A DNA stretch of 64,000 nucleotides from SHWB01 sp050246875 (GTDB taxonomy: Bacteria; Pseudomonadota; Alphaproteobacteria; UBA6615), in assembly GCA_050246875.1 (NCBI GenBank), contig JBFWVF010000001.1:124001-188000 (forward strand), in the 5' to 3' direction. How positions within the stretch are numbered: position 1 is the stretch's first letter; each line of letters opens with the position of its first letter. Below, in pieces: positions 36,836 to 45,166 of the stretch. Below the pieces are notes generated by a model. It made no database searches. It saw only the letters and a list, made by a program, of their open reading frames with translations, and was not told the DNA's origin. The translations under genes were made by a program, and so were the position numbers.

Positions 36836-38613
36836 GGGGCATTGCCCGGCTGGACCGGCGGCGGCGCGGCGCGCAGCGCGGCGGGCGGGCCGGACGGGCG
36901 CGCGCCAGCGCCGACGGCGGCGACCGGCAGGCCAAGCTTGGCGAGGATCTCGTCGCGCGGCCCGAAGGCTTCGACGGCGCCCGCGCGCAGCAGCAGGATC
37001 TTGTCCATCTGCGCCATCACGCCGGCGCGCTGGGCAATCAGCACGATGGTCGCGCCCGCCTTCTTGAGGCCGACGACAGCCTCGACCAGCGCCTGCTCGC
37101 CCGCCGCGTCGAGATGCGAGTTCGGCTCATCGAGTACGACCAGACGCGGATTGCCGAAGACGGCCCGGGCCAGCCCGATGCGCTGGCGCTGGCCGCCGGA
37201 AATCGGCACGCCGCCGTCGCCGATCGGCGTGTCGTAGCCCTGCGGCAGGCCGAGGATGAGATCGTGCGCGCCGGCGAGGCGGGCGGCCTCGACGACCGCG
37301 GCGTCTTCGGCCTCGCCCAGCCGGGCGATGTTGTCGCGCACACTGCCGGCGAACAGTTCGATCATCTGCGGCAGGTAGCCGATATGGCGGCCACGGTCGG
37401 CGAGATCCCAGCCGGCGACATCGGCGCCGTCGAGGCGGACATGACCGGCGCTCGGCAGCAGGGAGCCCACGAGCAGGCGGACGAGTGTCGTCTTGCCCGC
37501 TGCCGAAGGCCCGATCAGGCCGAGTGCCTCACCCGGCGCGAGCGCGAACGAAACCTGCTTGAGGATCGGCTCACGGACACCCTGCGGCGCGAAGCTGACG
37601 CGATCGACCTCGATGCGGCCTTCCGGCGCCGGCAGCGTCATCCGGCCGCCGAGCGGCGGCGCACGCTCGATCAGCCCGGCCAGCCGGCTATAGGCGGTGC
37701 GCGCGCCGACGAAAGAGCGCCATGCGGCGATGAGCTGTTCGACCGGCGCCAACGCGCGACCCATGATGATCGAGGCGGCAATCATGGCGCCGCCGGTCAT
37801 TTCGTGCGCGATGACGTAGTAGGCGCCGACGCCGAGTATCGCGACCTGCAGCAGCAGGCGGACGAACTTGGCGGCGGACGTGACGATGCCGCCCATGTCG
37901 CTGGCGCGCGTCTGCAGCACCAGCGCCTTTTCGGCCCCGTCGCGCCAGCGCGCGACCAGCGCCGGCAGCATGCCCATGGCGGCGATGACATCGGCGTTGC
38001 GCACCGCCGCGTCGGCCTGGTTGAGCGCACGCGAGGCCGCGCCGCTGGCCTGCGATAGCGGCCGCCGCGTGGTGAACTCGTTGGCCAGCGCCAGCGCAAA
38101 CAGGGCGACCGCGCCGGCCACCGAAACCCAGCCGAGCATCGGGTGGACGAGGAAGATGACGAACAGGAAGACCGGTACCCAGGGCGCGTCGAACAGCGGA
38201 AAGACGCCCTGCCCGCCGATATAGCCGCGCACGGTGGCGAGATCGCGCAGGCCCTGCGCCGAGGGAACGCCGTGGGAGCGGATCGTCTCGGCGACCGCGC
38301 CGGACAGCACGACCGGCGCCAGCCGCCGGTCGAGCCAGTTGGCGACCCGCGTCATCACCCGTCCGCGCAGCCCCTCCAGGGTCGCCAGCACGGCCAGCGA
38401 GGCGACGACCATGAGCGTCAGCAGGACCAGCGTGTCGATGTTGCCGGTGGCGATGACGCGGTCGTAGACCTGCATCATGTAGATCGGGCTGGCCAGCATC
38501 AGCGCGTTGATGCACAGGCTGAAGGCGCCGACGCCGATATAGGCGCGCCGGCAGGCGGCCATCGCCTCGTGCAGTTGCTGCTTGCCGTCCACGACGCGAT
38601 CCCACCCCGCCAC
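36832..38613 (-). CDS. PrtD-type type I secretion ABC transporter (permease/ATPase)
   Basis: This 593-residue protein has an N-terminal six-helix membrane domain (about 25-320) and a C-terminal ATPase. The ATPase has Walker A GPSAAGKTT, signature ISGGQRQR and Walker B LVVLDEPNS. This layout, without an N-terminal peptidase domain, matches PrtD/AprD exporters of RTX proteases and related proteins. The C-terminus is a Pro/Ala-rich tail. The start is GTG, and a second GTG lies seven codons in. Upstream in the divergent region is an FNR-type box at 38678-38691. Confidence 0.92.
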   Translation of the reverse strand: MAGWDRVVDGKQQLHEAMAACRRAYIGVGAFSLCINALMLASPIYMMQVYDRVIATGNIDTLVLLTLMVVASLAVLATLEGLRGRVMTRVANWLDRRLAPVVLSGAVAETIRSHGVPSAQGLRDLATVRGYIGGQGVFPLFDAPWVPVFLFVIFLVHPMLGWVSVAGAVALFALALANEFTTRRPLSQASGAASRALNQADAAVRNADVIAAMGMLPALVARWRDGAEKALVLQTRASDMGGIVTSAAKFVRLLLQVAILGVGAYYVIAHEMTGGAMIAASIIMGRALAPVEQLIAAWRSFVGARTAYSRLAGLIERAPPLGGRMTLPAPEGRIEVDRVSFAPQGVREPILKQVSFALAPGEALGLIGPSAAGKTTLVRLLVGSLLPSAGHVRLDGADVAGWDLADRGRHIGYLPQMIELFAGSVRDNIARLGEAEDAAVVEAARLAGAHDLILGLPQGYDTPIGDGGVPISGGQRQRIGLARAVFGNPRLVVLDEPNSHLDAAGEQALVEAVVGLKKAGATIVLIAQRAGVMAQMDKILLLRAGAVEAFGPRDEILAKLGLPVAAVGAGARPSGPPAALRAAPPPVQPGNAP

Positions 38614-38677
38614 GCCGGGTCCCGGCGCACCCCATGTTCTAGCGCAGCGCCGCCCCGACCGCCATCGGGGCTACCCT

Positions 38678-38691
38678 TTGACCTGCGTCAA
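38678..38691. promoter_or_regulatory. FNR/FixK/Dnr-type box between the secretion operon and a VOC gene
   Basis: TTGACCTGCGTCAA is a perfect TTGAC-N4-GTCAA palindrome, the form used by FNR-, FixK- and Dnr-type regulators. It lies 65 bases from the start of the ABC exporter gene (minus) and 66 bases from the VOC gene start (plus). It could serve either or both. Its similarity to the ccoN site suggests control by the same low-oxygen or nitric-oxide regulator. Confidence 0.62.
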
Positions 38692-38756
38692 GGTGGTCCG
38701 GTCGGCATGGCCCGATGCTGCTTCGATCAGCCCCCGGCTGTGCAAGGAGGATTGCC

Positions 38757-39389
38757 ATGACCGCCCTGAGGGCGCCGGCCCGCGCGCCGCGCATCCAGTT
38801 CAGCCATTTCGGCATCAACGTCCGCGATCTCGCCCGGATGGAGGATTTCTACACCCGCGTCGTCGGCTTCAACGTCACGGACCGCGGCGGCGTGCCGGCG
38901 CTCGGCATCGAGCTGGTGTTCATGAGCATGGACCCGACCGAGCACCACCAGTTCGTCATCTGCACCGCGCCCGAGGACGAGTTGGGCAAGAACAAGCGCA
39001 ATGCCTTCTTCGGCGGCGCCATCAACCAGCTTTCCTTCCGCCTCGAATCGCTCGACGATTTGCGCATCATGCGCAACCGCCTCGCCGCCGAGCTGGGCGA
39101 GGACAACCTGATGACCGGCACGCACGGCATCGCCTGGTCGTGCTACGCCCGCGATCCCGAGGGCAACACGATGGAGTTCTTCGTCGACTCGCCGTGGTTC
39201 GTCGACCAGCCCTTCCTCGAGCCGATCGATCTCGCGAAGTCCGACGCCGAGATCGTGGCCGAAACGGAGAAGCTGGTGCGCGACAAGCCCGGCTTCCGGC
39301 CCTACGACAAGTACCGGGCCGAGCTGTCGCGCATGATGAGCCGGCCGGTGGTCAGCCGGCCGTTCGGCCCGGCGGCGGGGCCGGCGTGA
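38757..39389 (+). CDS. VOC family (glyoxalase/dioxygenase-like) protein
   Basis: This 210-residue protein has one VOC module pair (about 14-140). Metal-ligand candidates are His18 (SHFGINV), His in EHHQFV and Glu in GNTMEFFVDSPW. The family includes extradiol dioxygenases, glyoxalases and resistance proteins, and this form is often seen in aromatic catabolism. The ATG at 38757 has a perfect AAGGAGG at ideal spacing; the frame from 38715 is not used. A C-terminal helical tail of about 60 residues follows the VOC fold. The substrate is unknown. Confidence 0.88.
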   Translation: MTALRAPARAPRIQFSHFGINVRDLARMEDFYTRVVGFNVTDRGGVPALGIELVFMSMDPTEHHQFVICTAPEDELGKNKRNAFFGGAINQLSFRLESLDDLRIMRNRLAAELGEDNLMTGTHGIAWSCYARDPEGNTMEFFVDSPWFVDQPFLEPIDLAKSDAEIVAETEKLVRDKPGFRPYDKYRAELSRMMSRPVVSRPFGPAAGPA

Positions 39390-39390
39390 C

Positions 39391-39819
39391 CTAGGAGGTG
39401 ATGTAGTCGCGCAGCGCCGCCGCCTCGGTCTCGGCGGCGTCGATGCGGGCCTTCACGAGGTCGCCGATCGACACGATGCCGACCAGCCGGCCGGCGTCGA
39501 CCACCGGCAGGTGGCGGCAGCGCCGATCGGTCATCACCGACATCAGTTCGACCACGTCGTCGCCGGGCGCGCAGGTGATGACCTGTCGCGTCAGTGCGTC
39601 GTTGACGAAGCGTTCGAGCACGCCGACGCCGCGCAGCGCGACCTGGGTGACGATGTCGCGCTCCGACAGGATGCCGTCGACGCGGGCACCGTCGTTGCTG
39701 ACGACGAGGCAACCGATGCGGCAGGCGGCCATCTGCTCGCAGGCCTGGTGCAGCGTTGCCTCCGGTGCGATCGTTTCGACGATGGCGCCCTTGCGGCGCA
39801 GGATGTCGCGAACTTCCAT
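39391..39819 (-). CDS. Two-CBS-domain protein
   Basis: This 142-residue protein is a pair of CBS domains (about 4-60 and 70-125), the adenosine-nucleotide-binding module. The repeat pattern is visible twice: GILSERDIV and GIVSIGDLV. Small CBS-pair proteins sense AMP, ATP or SAM and regulate partners. I use the ATG at 39819, preceded by GGGAGG; the longer frame is not conserved. It converges on the VOC gene with one base between the stops. Confidence 0.92.
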   Translation of the reverse strand: MEVRDILRRKGAIVETIAPEATLHQACEQMAACRIGCLVVSNDGARVDGILSERDIVTQVALRGVGVLERFVNDALTRQVITCAPGDDVVELMSVMTDRRCRHLPVVDAGRLVGIVSIGDLVKARIDAAETEAAALRDYITS

Positions 39820-40012
39820 CGCGGTTGCCTCCCTTGCAGGGGGAGGGCCCGTCGCGGCACGCGCGACGGCGCACCTACCCGGGCGGGCAACGCTTGTGCG
39901 CCGGCACCGGTTCCCGGCCGGCGCCCGCGCACCGTGCATGCCTGTCGGCTGTTGCCCGCTGCGTCAGCCGGCAAGGCGGTGCGTCGGGCGAGGCCAGTAT
40001 AGCACGGATCGT

Positions 40013-40041
40013 GGGCCGGCGCCCGCGCCGGGCGCCGGCCC
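40013..40041. terminator. GC-rich hairpin, possible terminator of the FAH-family gene
   Basis: Two perfect 12-base arms (GGGCCGGCGCCC and its complement) surround a five-base loop, nine bases beyond the stop of the FAH-family gene on the minus strand. There is no T-run, so it may act as a factor-assisted or weak terminator, or as an mRNA 3'-end stabiliser. It is the only notable feature in the roughly 230-base gap at 39820-40049. Confidence 0.45.
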
Positions 40042-40049
40042 GCCCGGGA

Positions 40050-40991
40050 TCAGCTCCAGGCGACGCAGGGGTTCTCCAGCGTGCCGACCCCGCCGATGGT
40101 GATCTTCACCCTGTCGCCGGGCTTGAGGTAGCGGCCCTTGTCGACGCCGGCGCCAACGCCGGGCGTCGTGCCGGTGGCGATGAGGTCGCCCGGCAGCACG
40201 GTGACGCGCGCCGAGATGAACTCGATCTGCTCTTCGATGTTGAAGATCATGTCGGAGGCGATGGCGTCCTGCTCGTGGCGCTCGTTGACCCACAGGTCGA
40301 TCTTGCACTGGTAGGGATCGGGGATCTGCTTGGCCGGCACGATCCACGGGCCGTGCGGCGCCGAGGTGTCGAAGCTCTTCCAGACGAACCAGTCCGAGCC
40401 GAGCTTCGGCCAGTCCTCGCGCCGCCGGTCGCGGATCGACACGTCGTTGAACACCGTGTAGCCGGCGACGACCGAGCGCGCGTTCTTCGTCGTCAGCTTC
40501 GAGCCGCGCCGGCCGATGACGACGCCCAGCTCCGCCTCCCAGTCGATGGCCTGGCTGACATCGGGCGTCGGCAGGCGGATGGCGTCGCCGGGGCCGATCG
40601 TGCAGTGCACCGGCGCCTTGAGGAAGATGTACGGCTTCATCGCCGCCTTCTGCTCGGGCGTGATGCCGCCGACGCCCATCTCGACGCGGTGGCCGTGGTA
40701 GTTGGCGGCGGCGTTGTAGATGATGTTCGGGTAGAGCAGCGGCGGGCGCAGCTTCACGCCCGAGAGCGCGACCGACGCGACCTTGTCGCGTGACGCGGCA
40801 TCGGCGATCTCCTCCAGCACCGGCTCGGCCGCGTCCCAGTTCTGCAGCATCGCCACGTTGGAGACCGTCGAGAAGCCGACGCCGCGCCCCTTGCAGGCGG
40901 CGGCGAGGTCGACCACCCGTTCGCCCACGGCGATCCCCGGCAACGGCGCCCCGTCCAGCCCGGTGTAGGTGAGGATTCGGTAGTCGGCCAT
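40050..40991 (-). CDS. Fumarylacetoacetate hydrolase family protein
   Basis: This 313-residue FAH-fold enzyme cleaves C-C bonds or decarboxylates 2-oxo acids with a bound divalent metal. The acidic metal-binding residues are present: Glu152 and Glu154 in DWEAELG and Asp183 in FNDVSIRD. The N-terminal about 75 residues form the usual small domain. It may act on acylpyruvates or similar products of aromatic breakdown. It stands alone and reads away from the defence-like island at 41191. Confidence 0.9.
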   Translation of the reverse strand: MADYRILTYTGLDGAPLPGIAVGERVVDLAAACKGRGVGFSTVSNVAMLQNWDAAEPVLEEIADAASRDKVASVALSGVKLRPPLLYPNIIYNAAANYHGHRVEMGVGGITPEQKAAMKPYIFLKAPVHCTIGPGDAIRLPTPDVSQAIDWEAELGVVIGRRGSKLTTKNARSVVAGYTVFNDVSIRDRRREDWPKLGSDWFVWKSFDTSAPHGPWIVPAKQIPDPYQCKIDLWVNERHEQDAIASDMIFNIEEQIEFISARVTVLPGDLIATGTTPGVGAGVDKGRYLKPGDRVKITIGGVGTLENPCVAWS

Positions 40992-41190
40992 GCGTCTCTC
41001 CCTGAAACATCACGCCCATTGCGGGCGCGCTGGGGCCCGACGAGCTTACCGAAAAGCATGATCCGGTGGCTATCGCAGCCGAAACCAAACGGGGCCCCAC
41101 TGTCATACCCCAACGCCGGTGAATGCAAATGTTTGAGGGTCAAGTGCAGGACATGGTAAAAGATTTAGATTCGGCTAGGAACACGGTAAA

Positions 41191-42402
41191 ATGGCAAATG
41201 ACCTTATACTCGCGCCGTCGGTGGAGCTTATTCGGGCGTCCAATGTTCATGCCCTACTGGCCCGCGTCCGGCCCCAATGGCAGGCAAAAGCACTAATTGA
41301 TCGCGTCCGACGATTACTCGATGTGGACCCGAGCAGTGCTTGTCAAAGACTCTTGAACGCCGCCATCCATGACTTACGAGAAAAAATCATAATTGCAGGA
41401 ATTGATATCGCAACTGAGGCAGCAAAACAATCCAAACTTCCTCCTATTACTAATTCTGAAGATATAGAAAATTACTCGACGTTGAAGTTAATCGATCTAG
41501 CATATAGAATGGGCCTGCTTTCCCGTTCCGAATGGCGTCGGGTTTCACGTTGTTATGAGATACGCCGTGATCTCGAACATGAGGACGACGAATACGAAGC
41601 AGGCGTGGAAGATTGCGTGTATATATTCACGACATGTATAGAGGTAATTCTTTCAAAAGATCCAGTTCAACTGATCAAGGTTACCGATTTTAAAGGGCTG
41701 ATTGAGCAGCCTTCCGCAGTCGTTCCTGATCGAGTTTTTCTTGAAGATTTTCGAAACGCGCCCCAGCCTCGCCAAGAAGAAATTCTAAAGTTCCTAGTTT
41801 CCCATGCACTAAACAAAGGTGTTGCTGATGTCGTTCAACAAAATGCCTATACTTGTATTACCTACCTTCGACCAGTTACCCAAGCCGCAGTTTCCGCTAG
41901 AATAGGGGATCACCTTCAGAGTATAGCTGGTAGGAAAATTGATGCGCGTATGGCACGGGTAGCCCATGCGGCCGGAGTGTTTCCCTATCTGCGGCAGTCA
42001 GCGCGGCTTGCGTTTTTCGAAGAATTCTTCGGCAACATGGAAAAAGTTGGCACACATTGGACCGCCCACGGTGATCATGGTGATCTTCTTCGTTCATTCA
42101 TTGATTTTGGAGGCCTCGAGAACTGTCCGCGCGAAATTCGGGAGTCTATTTTGAAATGGCTTGTTCTTACTTATGTGGGCACCCCAGGAGGGCCCACAAG
42201 ATACGGTAATGTGCGCCATGTTTTCTATAGCAATTCTGCGGCCCCGGTGATCAAAGAGATTATTTCCAAATCAGCTCGCAGTATCCGAGCTGATTTGGAA
42301 GCTCTGCGCGCTGACAAACATGTGAAAGAGGCCCTTTGTAACGACTATATTTCTCGCCGGTTCGAAACACTAATCGATCTCGTTGAGACTGAGGGAGCAT
42401 AA
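41191..42402 (+). CDS. HEPN-like protein, candidate anti-phage or toxin RNase
   Basis: This 403-residue protein of unknown family is encoded in DNA much richer in A+T than its surroundings (22 of 60 bases G or C at 41461-41520, against 44 of 60 at 40501-40560). Residues about 50-158 are helical and contain an R-x4-H motif, Arg125 to His130 (RRDLEH), followed by EDDEYEAGVEDCVYIF. This pattern is characteristic of HEPN ribonucleases of defence and toxin systems. The rest (about 165-403) is predicted helical with no motif I know. The weak AGGA lead fits the ATG at 41191. It ends 37 bases before the tRNA-Leu gene. The HEPN call is inference from motif and helical context. Confidence 0.6.
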   Translation: MANDLILAPSVELIRASNVHALLARVRPQWQAKALIDRVRRLLDVDPSSACQRLLNAAIHDLREKIIIAGIDIATEAAKQSKLPPITNSEDIENYSTLKLIDLAYRMGLLSRSEWRRVSRCYEIRRDLEHEDDEYEAGVEDCVYIFTTCIEVILSKDPVQLIKVTDFKGLIEQPSAVVPDRVFLEDFRNAPQPRQEEILKFLVSHALNKGVADVVQQNAYTCITYLRPVTQAAVSARIGDHLQSIAGRKIDARMARVAHAAGVFPYLRQSARLAFFEEFFGNMEKVGTHWTAHGDHGDLLRSFIDFGGLENCPREIRESILKWLVLTYVGTPGGPTRYGNVRHVFYSNSAAPVIKEIISKSARSIRADLEALRADKHVKEALCNDYISRRFETLIDLVETEGA

Positions 42403-42438
42403 GGAGAAGATCAAATTGCAGATACCAAATTCTGGCAT

Positions 42439-42524
42439 TGGTGGCCCCTCCGGGACTCGAACCCGGACCGCCGAAAGCGTGCGGATTTTAAGTCCGCTGC
42501 GTCTACCAGTTCCGCCAAGGGGCC
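42439..42524 (-). tRNA. tRNA-Leu (anticodon UAA)
   Basis: The minus strand forms an 86-base cloverleaf. The acceptor stem starts GGCCCCT and pairs with AGGGGCC, followed by A and an encoded CCA. The D-arm is followed by an anticodon stem GCGGA/TCCGC with loop CTTAAAA, so the anticodon is TAA. The long variable arm expected for leucine is present, and the T-arm has GTTCGAGTC in a CCGGG/CCCGG stem. It sits between two defence-like genes and may mark the insertion point of the island. Confidence 0.97.
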
Positions 42525-42578
42525 GCTCCAATAAAGTACTCTAAATACGCCACCTCATGTTTACCTACGCAATGTCAG

Positions 42579-43229
42579 TTAGTCGCTAAGAGTACCTTCA
42601 ACGCGTCGCAGGAGCATCCGTCCAAGAGATATGCATTGCTCGGAAACATGCTTGTCCAATCGAGGAGCAAGCCTGTCGGTTAGGTCGCCGCCACCTACAT
42701 CACGGTAAAACGCAGCGTTTTTCAATTGACTGAGACGAGCAGCTGTAGCCTCGCTTAGAATTCCATCGATACCCTCGGATTTCGCTTTCTGCGCCATCAA
42801 CACATGAAGCTCGTCCAACCATCGACCCGAAAAAAAGTCGCGATTGAAATCTTGGCCACGCGGGGACGCAAGCCATTCTTTTTGAGAATTTGTCATCTTC
42901 GATTTATGAATTAATTCAAATCCATATGCCTCAGTCCACTCTATGATCGAACGCACATACAATTCCGACAGCGCAACAGATCCAGCTACCCTTTGTTTAT
43001 GCGTGTGGACAGTAATTTTACGGATGCTATCGTCTTCTCTGCCATTGGCCCATCGCAAAATGAAAACTTTCCCGCACTCTTCAATCGCTAACACAGCCAA
43101 ACCGATAGCTGATTGAAAACGTCCAAGTTCGTTGAGTGCCTCAGAATCTGCCAATAACCTTTGCGCATTTTTCAATATTTCACGCGATTCTGCTCCATCT
43201 AGTCGAGTATGGCCTTCAATCCTCGCCAA
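42579..43229 (-). CDS. AbiV-like abortive infection protein
   Basis: This protein of about 216 residues is encoded in AT-rich DNA. The N-terminal helical pair reads ILKNAQRLLADSEAL (18-32), then AIGLAVLAIEECGKV (41-55), which is the characteristic AbiV pattern with the EE-x-GK core. A VHTHKQRVA stretch follows. AbiV is a phage-abortive protein family first known from Lactococcus. No ATG opens the frame. I chose TTG at 43229, which has GGGGG upstream at good spacing and lies just past the cinA-like stop. The frame can be extended to a TTG at 43280 inside that gene, but this is less likely. The family call is by pattern only. Confidence 0.68.
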   Translation of the reverse strand: MARIEGHTRLDGAESREILKNAQRLLADSEALNELGRFQSAIGLAVLAIEECGKVFILRWANGREDDSIRKITVHTHKQRVAGSVALSELYVRSIIEWTEAYGFELIHKSKMTNSQKEWLASPRGQDFNRDFFSGRWLDELHVLMAQKAKSEGIDGILSEATAARLSQLKNAAFYRDVGGGDLTDRLAPRLDKHVSEQCISLGRMLLRRVEGTLSD

Positions 43230-43242
43230 TTCTGTCCCCCGC

Positions 43243-44004
43243 TCAGTCCACCACCTCGGTCGGCACCCCGCCGAGGTCAACGATCAGCGCCTTGATGCGC
43301 GCGGTGGCTTCGTCGAGGCGCAGCGGGTCGGGGCCGCGCGCGACGAGGTTGGTGCCGGGCTTGCCGCCGACGAAGTGCGGGTAGGAACCGATATCGACAT
43401 CGGGGAAATCGTCCTGCACGGCAGTCAGGCCGTCGGCGATGACGCCCTCCGGCAGCGGGCAGCCGACGGTGCGCGACAGGATGGTCACGCCACCCTTCAG
43501 GTACTGCTTCGCCGAGATGAACATCGCCTGCATGATGCGCGGGATGCCGGCCATGACGAAGACGTTCTCGACGCGGAAGCCGGGCGCGCCCGAGACCGGG
43601 TTCTCGACCAGTTCGGCGCGCTCGGGCGTGCGCGCCATGCGCAGCCGCGCCTCGGTCACTTCGACGCCCATCTGCGCCATGCGCGCGCGCAGGATGCGCT
43701 CGGCCTCCGGGTGCAGGATGAGCTTCTGGCCGAACGCCTTGGCGACGCAGTCGGCGGTGATGTCGTCGTGCGTCGGGCCGATGCCGCCGGTGGTGAAGAC
43801 ATAGTCGTAGCGGGCGCGCAGCGCGTTCACCGCGTCGACGATCTCGACCTCGATGTCGGGCACGACGCGCGCCTCGCGCAGTTGCACGCCGGCCTTGTTC
43901 AGCTCGACGGCGAGCCAGGCCAGGTTGGCGTCCTGCGTGCGCCCGGAGAGAATCTCGTTGCCGATGATGAGGACGGCGGCCGTGACCTGCCCGGGCACCG
44001 CCAT
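43243..44004 (-). CDS. CinA N-terminal-type competence/damage-inducible protein (MoCF-binding domain only)
   Basis: This 253-residue protein is the COG1058 domain of CinA, with GNEILSGRTQDANLAWL near the start and FTTGGIGPTHDDIT around 69-82. The C-terminal nicotinamide-nucleotide deamidase (PncC) domain of full CinA is absent, as in many alphaproteobacterial homologues. The domain may hydrolyse oxidised pyridine nucleotides or related pyrophosphates. It ends 13 bases before the chosen AbiV-like start, so that gene may borrow its transcript. Confidence 0.88.
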   Translation of the reverse strand: MAVPGQVTAAVLIIGNEILSGRTQDANLAWLAVELNKAGVQLREARVVPDIEVEIVDAVNALRARYDYVFTTGGIGPTHDDITADCVAKAFGQKLILHPEAERILRARMAQMGVEVTEARLRMARTPERAELVENPVSGAPGFRVENVFVMAGIPRIMQAMFISAKQYLKGGVTILSRTVGCPLPEGVIADGLTAVQDDFPDVDIGSYPHFVGGKPGTNLVARGPDPLRLDEATARIKALIVDLGGVPTEVVD

Positions 44005-44007
44005 CGC

Positions 44008-44352
44008 CTAGCCCCCGCCGCTGCCGGCCCGGCGGTAGCCGCGCCCGGCCATGCAGGCGTCGAACAGGCCGGTATAGCGGCGCTCGTCCTTGTAGCTGCG
44101 GGTCTCGTCGCGCAGGTCCTCGATCGAGTCCATGCCGCCGGAGCGGGCGGCGCGGATGTCGCGGTCGATGTTGACGTTGCGGCCGGCGAGCGAGTCCGTC
44201 TCCTCGCGGCAGGCGGCTATGTCGCCGTCGCGCACGTCCTCGCTGACGCCCTGCTTGATCCAGGCCTGGCCGGAGCCGCAGGCGGCGAGAACGATCGCCA
44301 GCGCCGCAACCGCGGCGAACCGGAGAATCGGGCTGGGAACGGCGTGTGTCAC
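44008..44352 (-). CDS. Small predicted lipoprotein
   Basis: This 114-residue protein has a signal sequence and lipobox LAAC with the modified Cys25. The mature part is charged and probably helical, with two further cysteines near 48 and 99 and a Gly-rich end. I do not recognise its family. The start is GTG. It lies three bases upstream of the cinA-like gene, so the two are co-transcribed. Confidence 0.75.
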   Translation of the reverse strand: MTHAVPSPILRFAAVAALAIVLAACGSGQAWIKQGVSEDVRDGDIAACREETDSLAGRNVNIDRDIRAARSGGMDSIEDLRDETRSYKDERRYTGLFDACMAGRGYRRAGSGGG

Positions 44353-44439
44353 GGGGAACGCCTATCACGGCCCCCGGGGGCGGTCAAAGCCGGCGATGGC
44401 GGCTCGACGCGGCGCGGCGTCCGGCGCCACCATCGGCCG

Positions 44440-45150
44440 GTGATCTTCGCCCCGCCCCTCGTGCGCGCCACGCTGCTGCGCCGCTACAAGCGCTTCCTCG
44501 CCGATGTCCGCCTCGCCGACGGCAGCGAGGCGGTGGCGCATTGCCCGAACCCCGGCTCCATGATGGGCCTCGCCGTGGCGGGGGCCGACATCTGGCTGGC
44601 GCCGGCCGCCGCGCCCGGCCGCAAGCTGGCCTGGACCTGGGTGCTGGAGGCGGCGCCGGAGGGCCTCGTCGGCATCGACGCCAACCGTCCCAACGCCCTT
44701 GTCGCCGAGGCGCTGGCCGCCGGCGCCCTGCCCGCCTTCGCCGGCTACGCCTCGATCCGCCGCGAGGTGCGCTACGGCACGAACTCGCGGGTCGACTTCC
44801 TGCTCGAGGGCCCCGGCCGGCCGCCGTGCTATCTCGAAGTAAAAAATGTGCATCTCAGGCGCGATTCCGGCGCCGATGCTGGCGCCGAGTTCCCCGACTG
44901 CCGCACGGCGCGCGGCGCCAAACACATGGAGGAGCTGGGCCGCATCGCCGCCGCCGGGGCGCGAGCGGCGACCCTGTGGATCGTGCAACGCGACGATTGC
45001 CAGCATTTCCGGCTCGCCCGCGACATCGATCCGCGCTATGCCGGGGCCTGTGCGGCGGCCCGGGCGGCCGGCATGGAGGCCCACGCCTGGGCCTGCCGGC
45101 TGTCGCCCGAGAGGATTGACATCCACCGCCCGCTGCCGATCTACGAGTAA
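44440..45150 (+). CDS. sfsA: SfsA family nuclease/sugar fermentation stimulation protein
   Basis: This 236-residue SfsA protein has the N-terminal pattern PLVRATLLRRYKRFLADV and the PNPGSMMGL motif near 39-47. The nuclease-like core has Asp in SRVDFLLEG and Glu/Lys in CYLEVKNVHL. The family has been linked to sugar use in E. coli, and its fold is that of a PD-(D/E)xK nuclease. The start is a GTG at 44440, chosen because homologues begin at this point. It lies 16 bases before map. Confidence 0.92.
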   Translation: MIFAPPLVRATLLRRYKRFLADVRLADGSEAVAHCPNPGSMMGLAVAGADIWLAPAAAPGRKLAWTWVLEAAPEGLVGIDANRPNALVAEALAAGALPAFAGYASIRREVRYGTNSRVDFLLEGPGRPPCYLEVKNVHLRRDSGADAGAEFPDCRTARGAKHMEELGRIAAAGARAATLWIVQRDDCQHFRLARDIDPRYAGACAAARAAGMEAHAWACRLSPERIDIHRPLPIYE

Positions 45151-45166
45151 CGAGACCACCCGCCCG

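Noticed and set aside
41031..43300. Search for a duplicated tRNA-Leu 3' end marking an integrated element
   Set aside because: No second copy of the tRNA 3' sequence and no integrase gene are visible, so an integrative element cannot be claimed.
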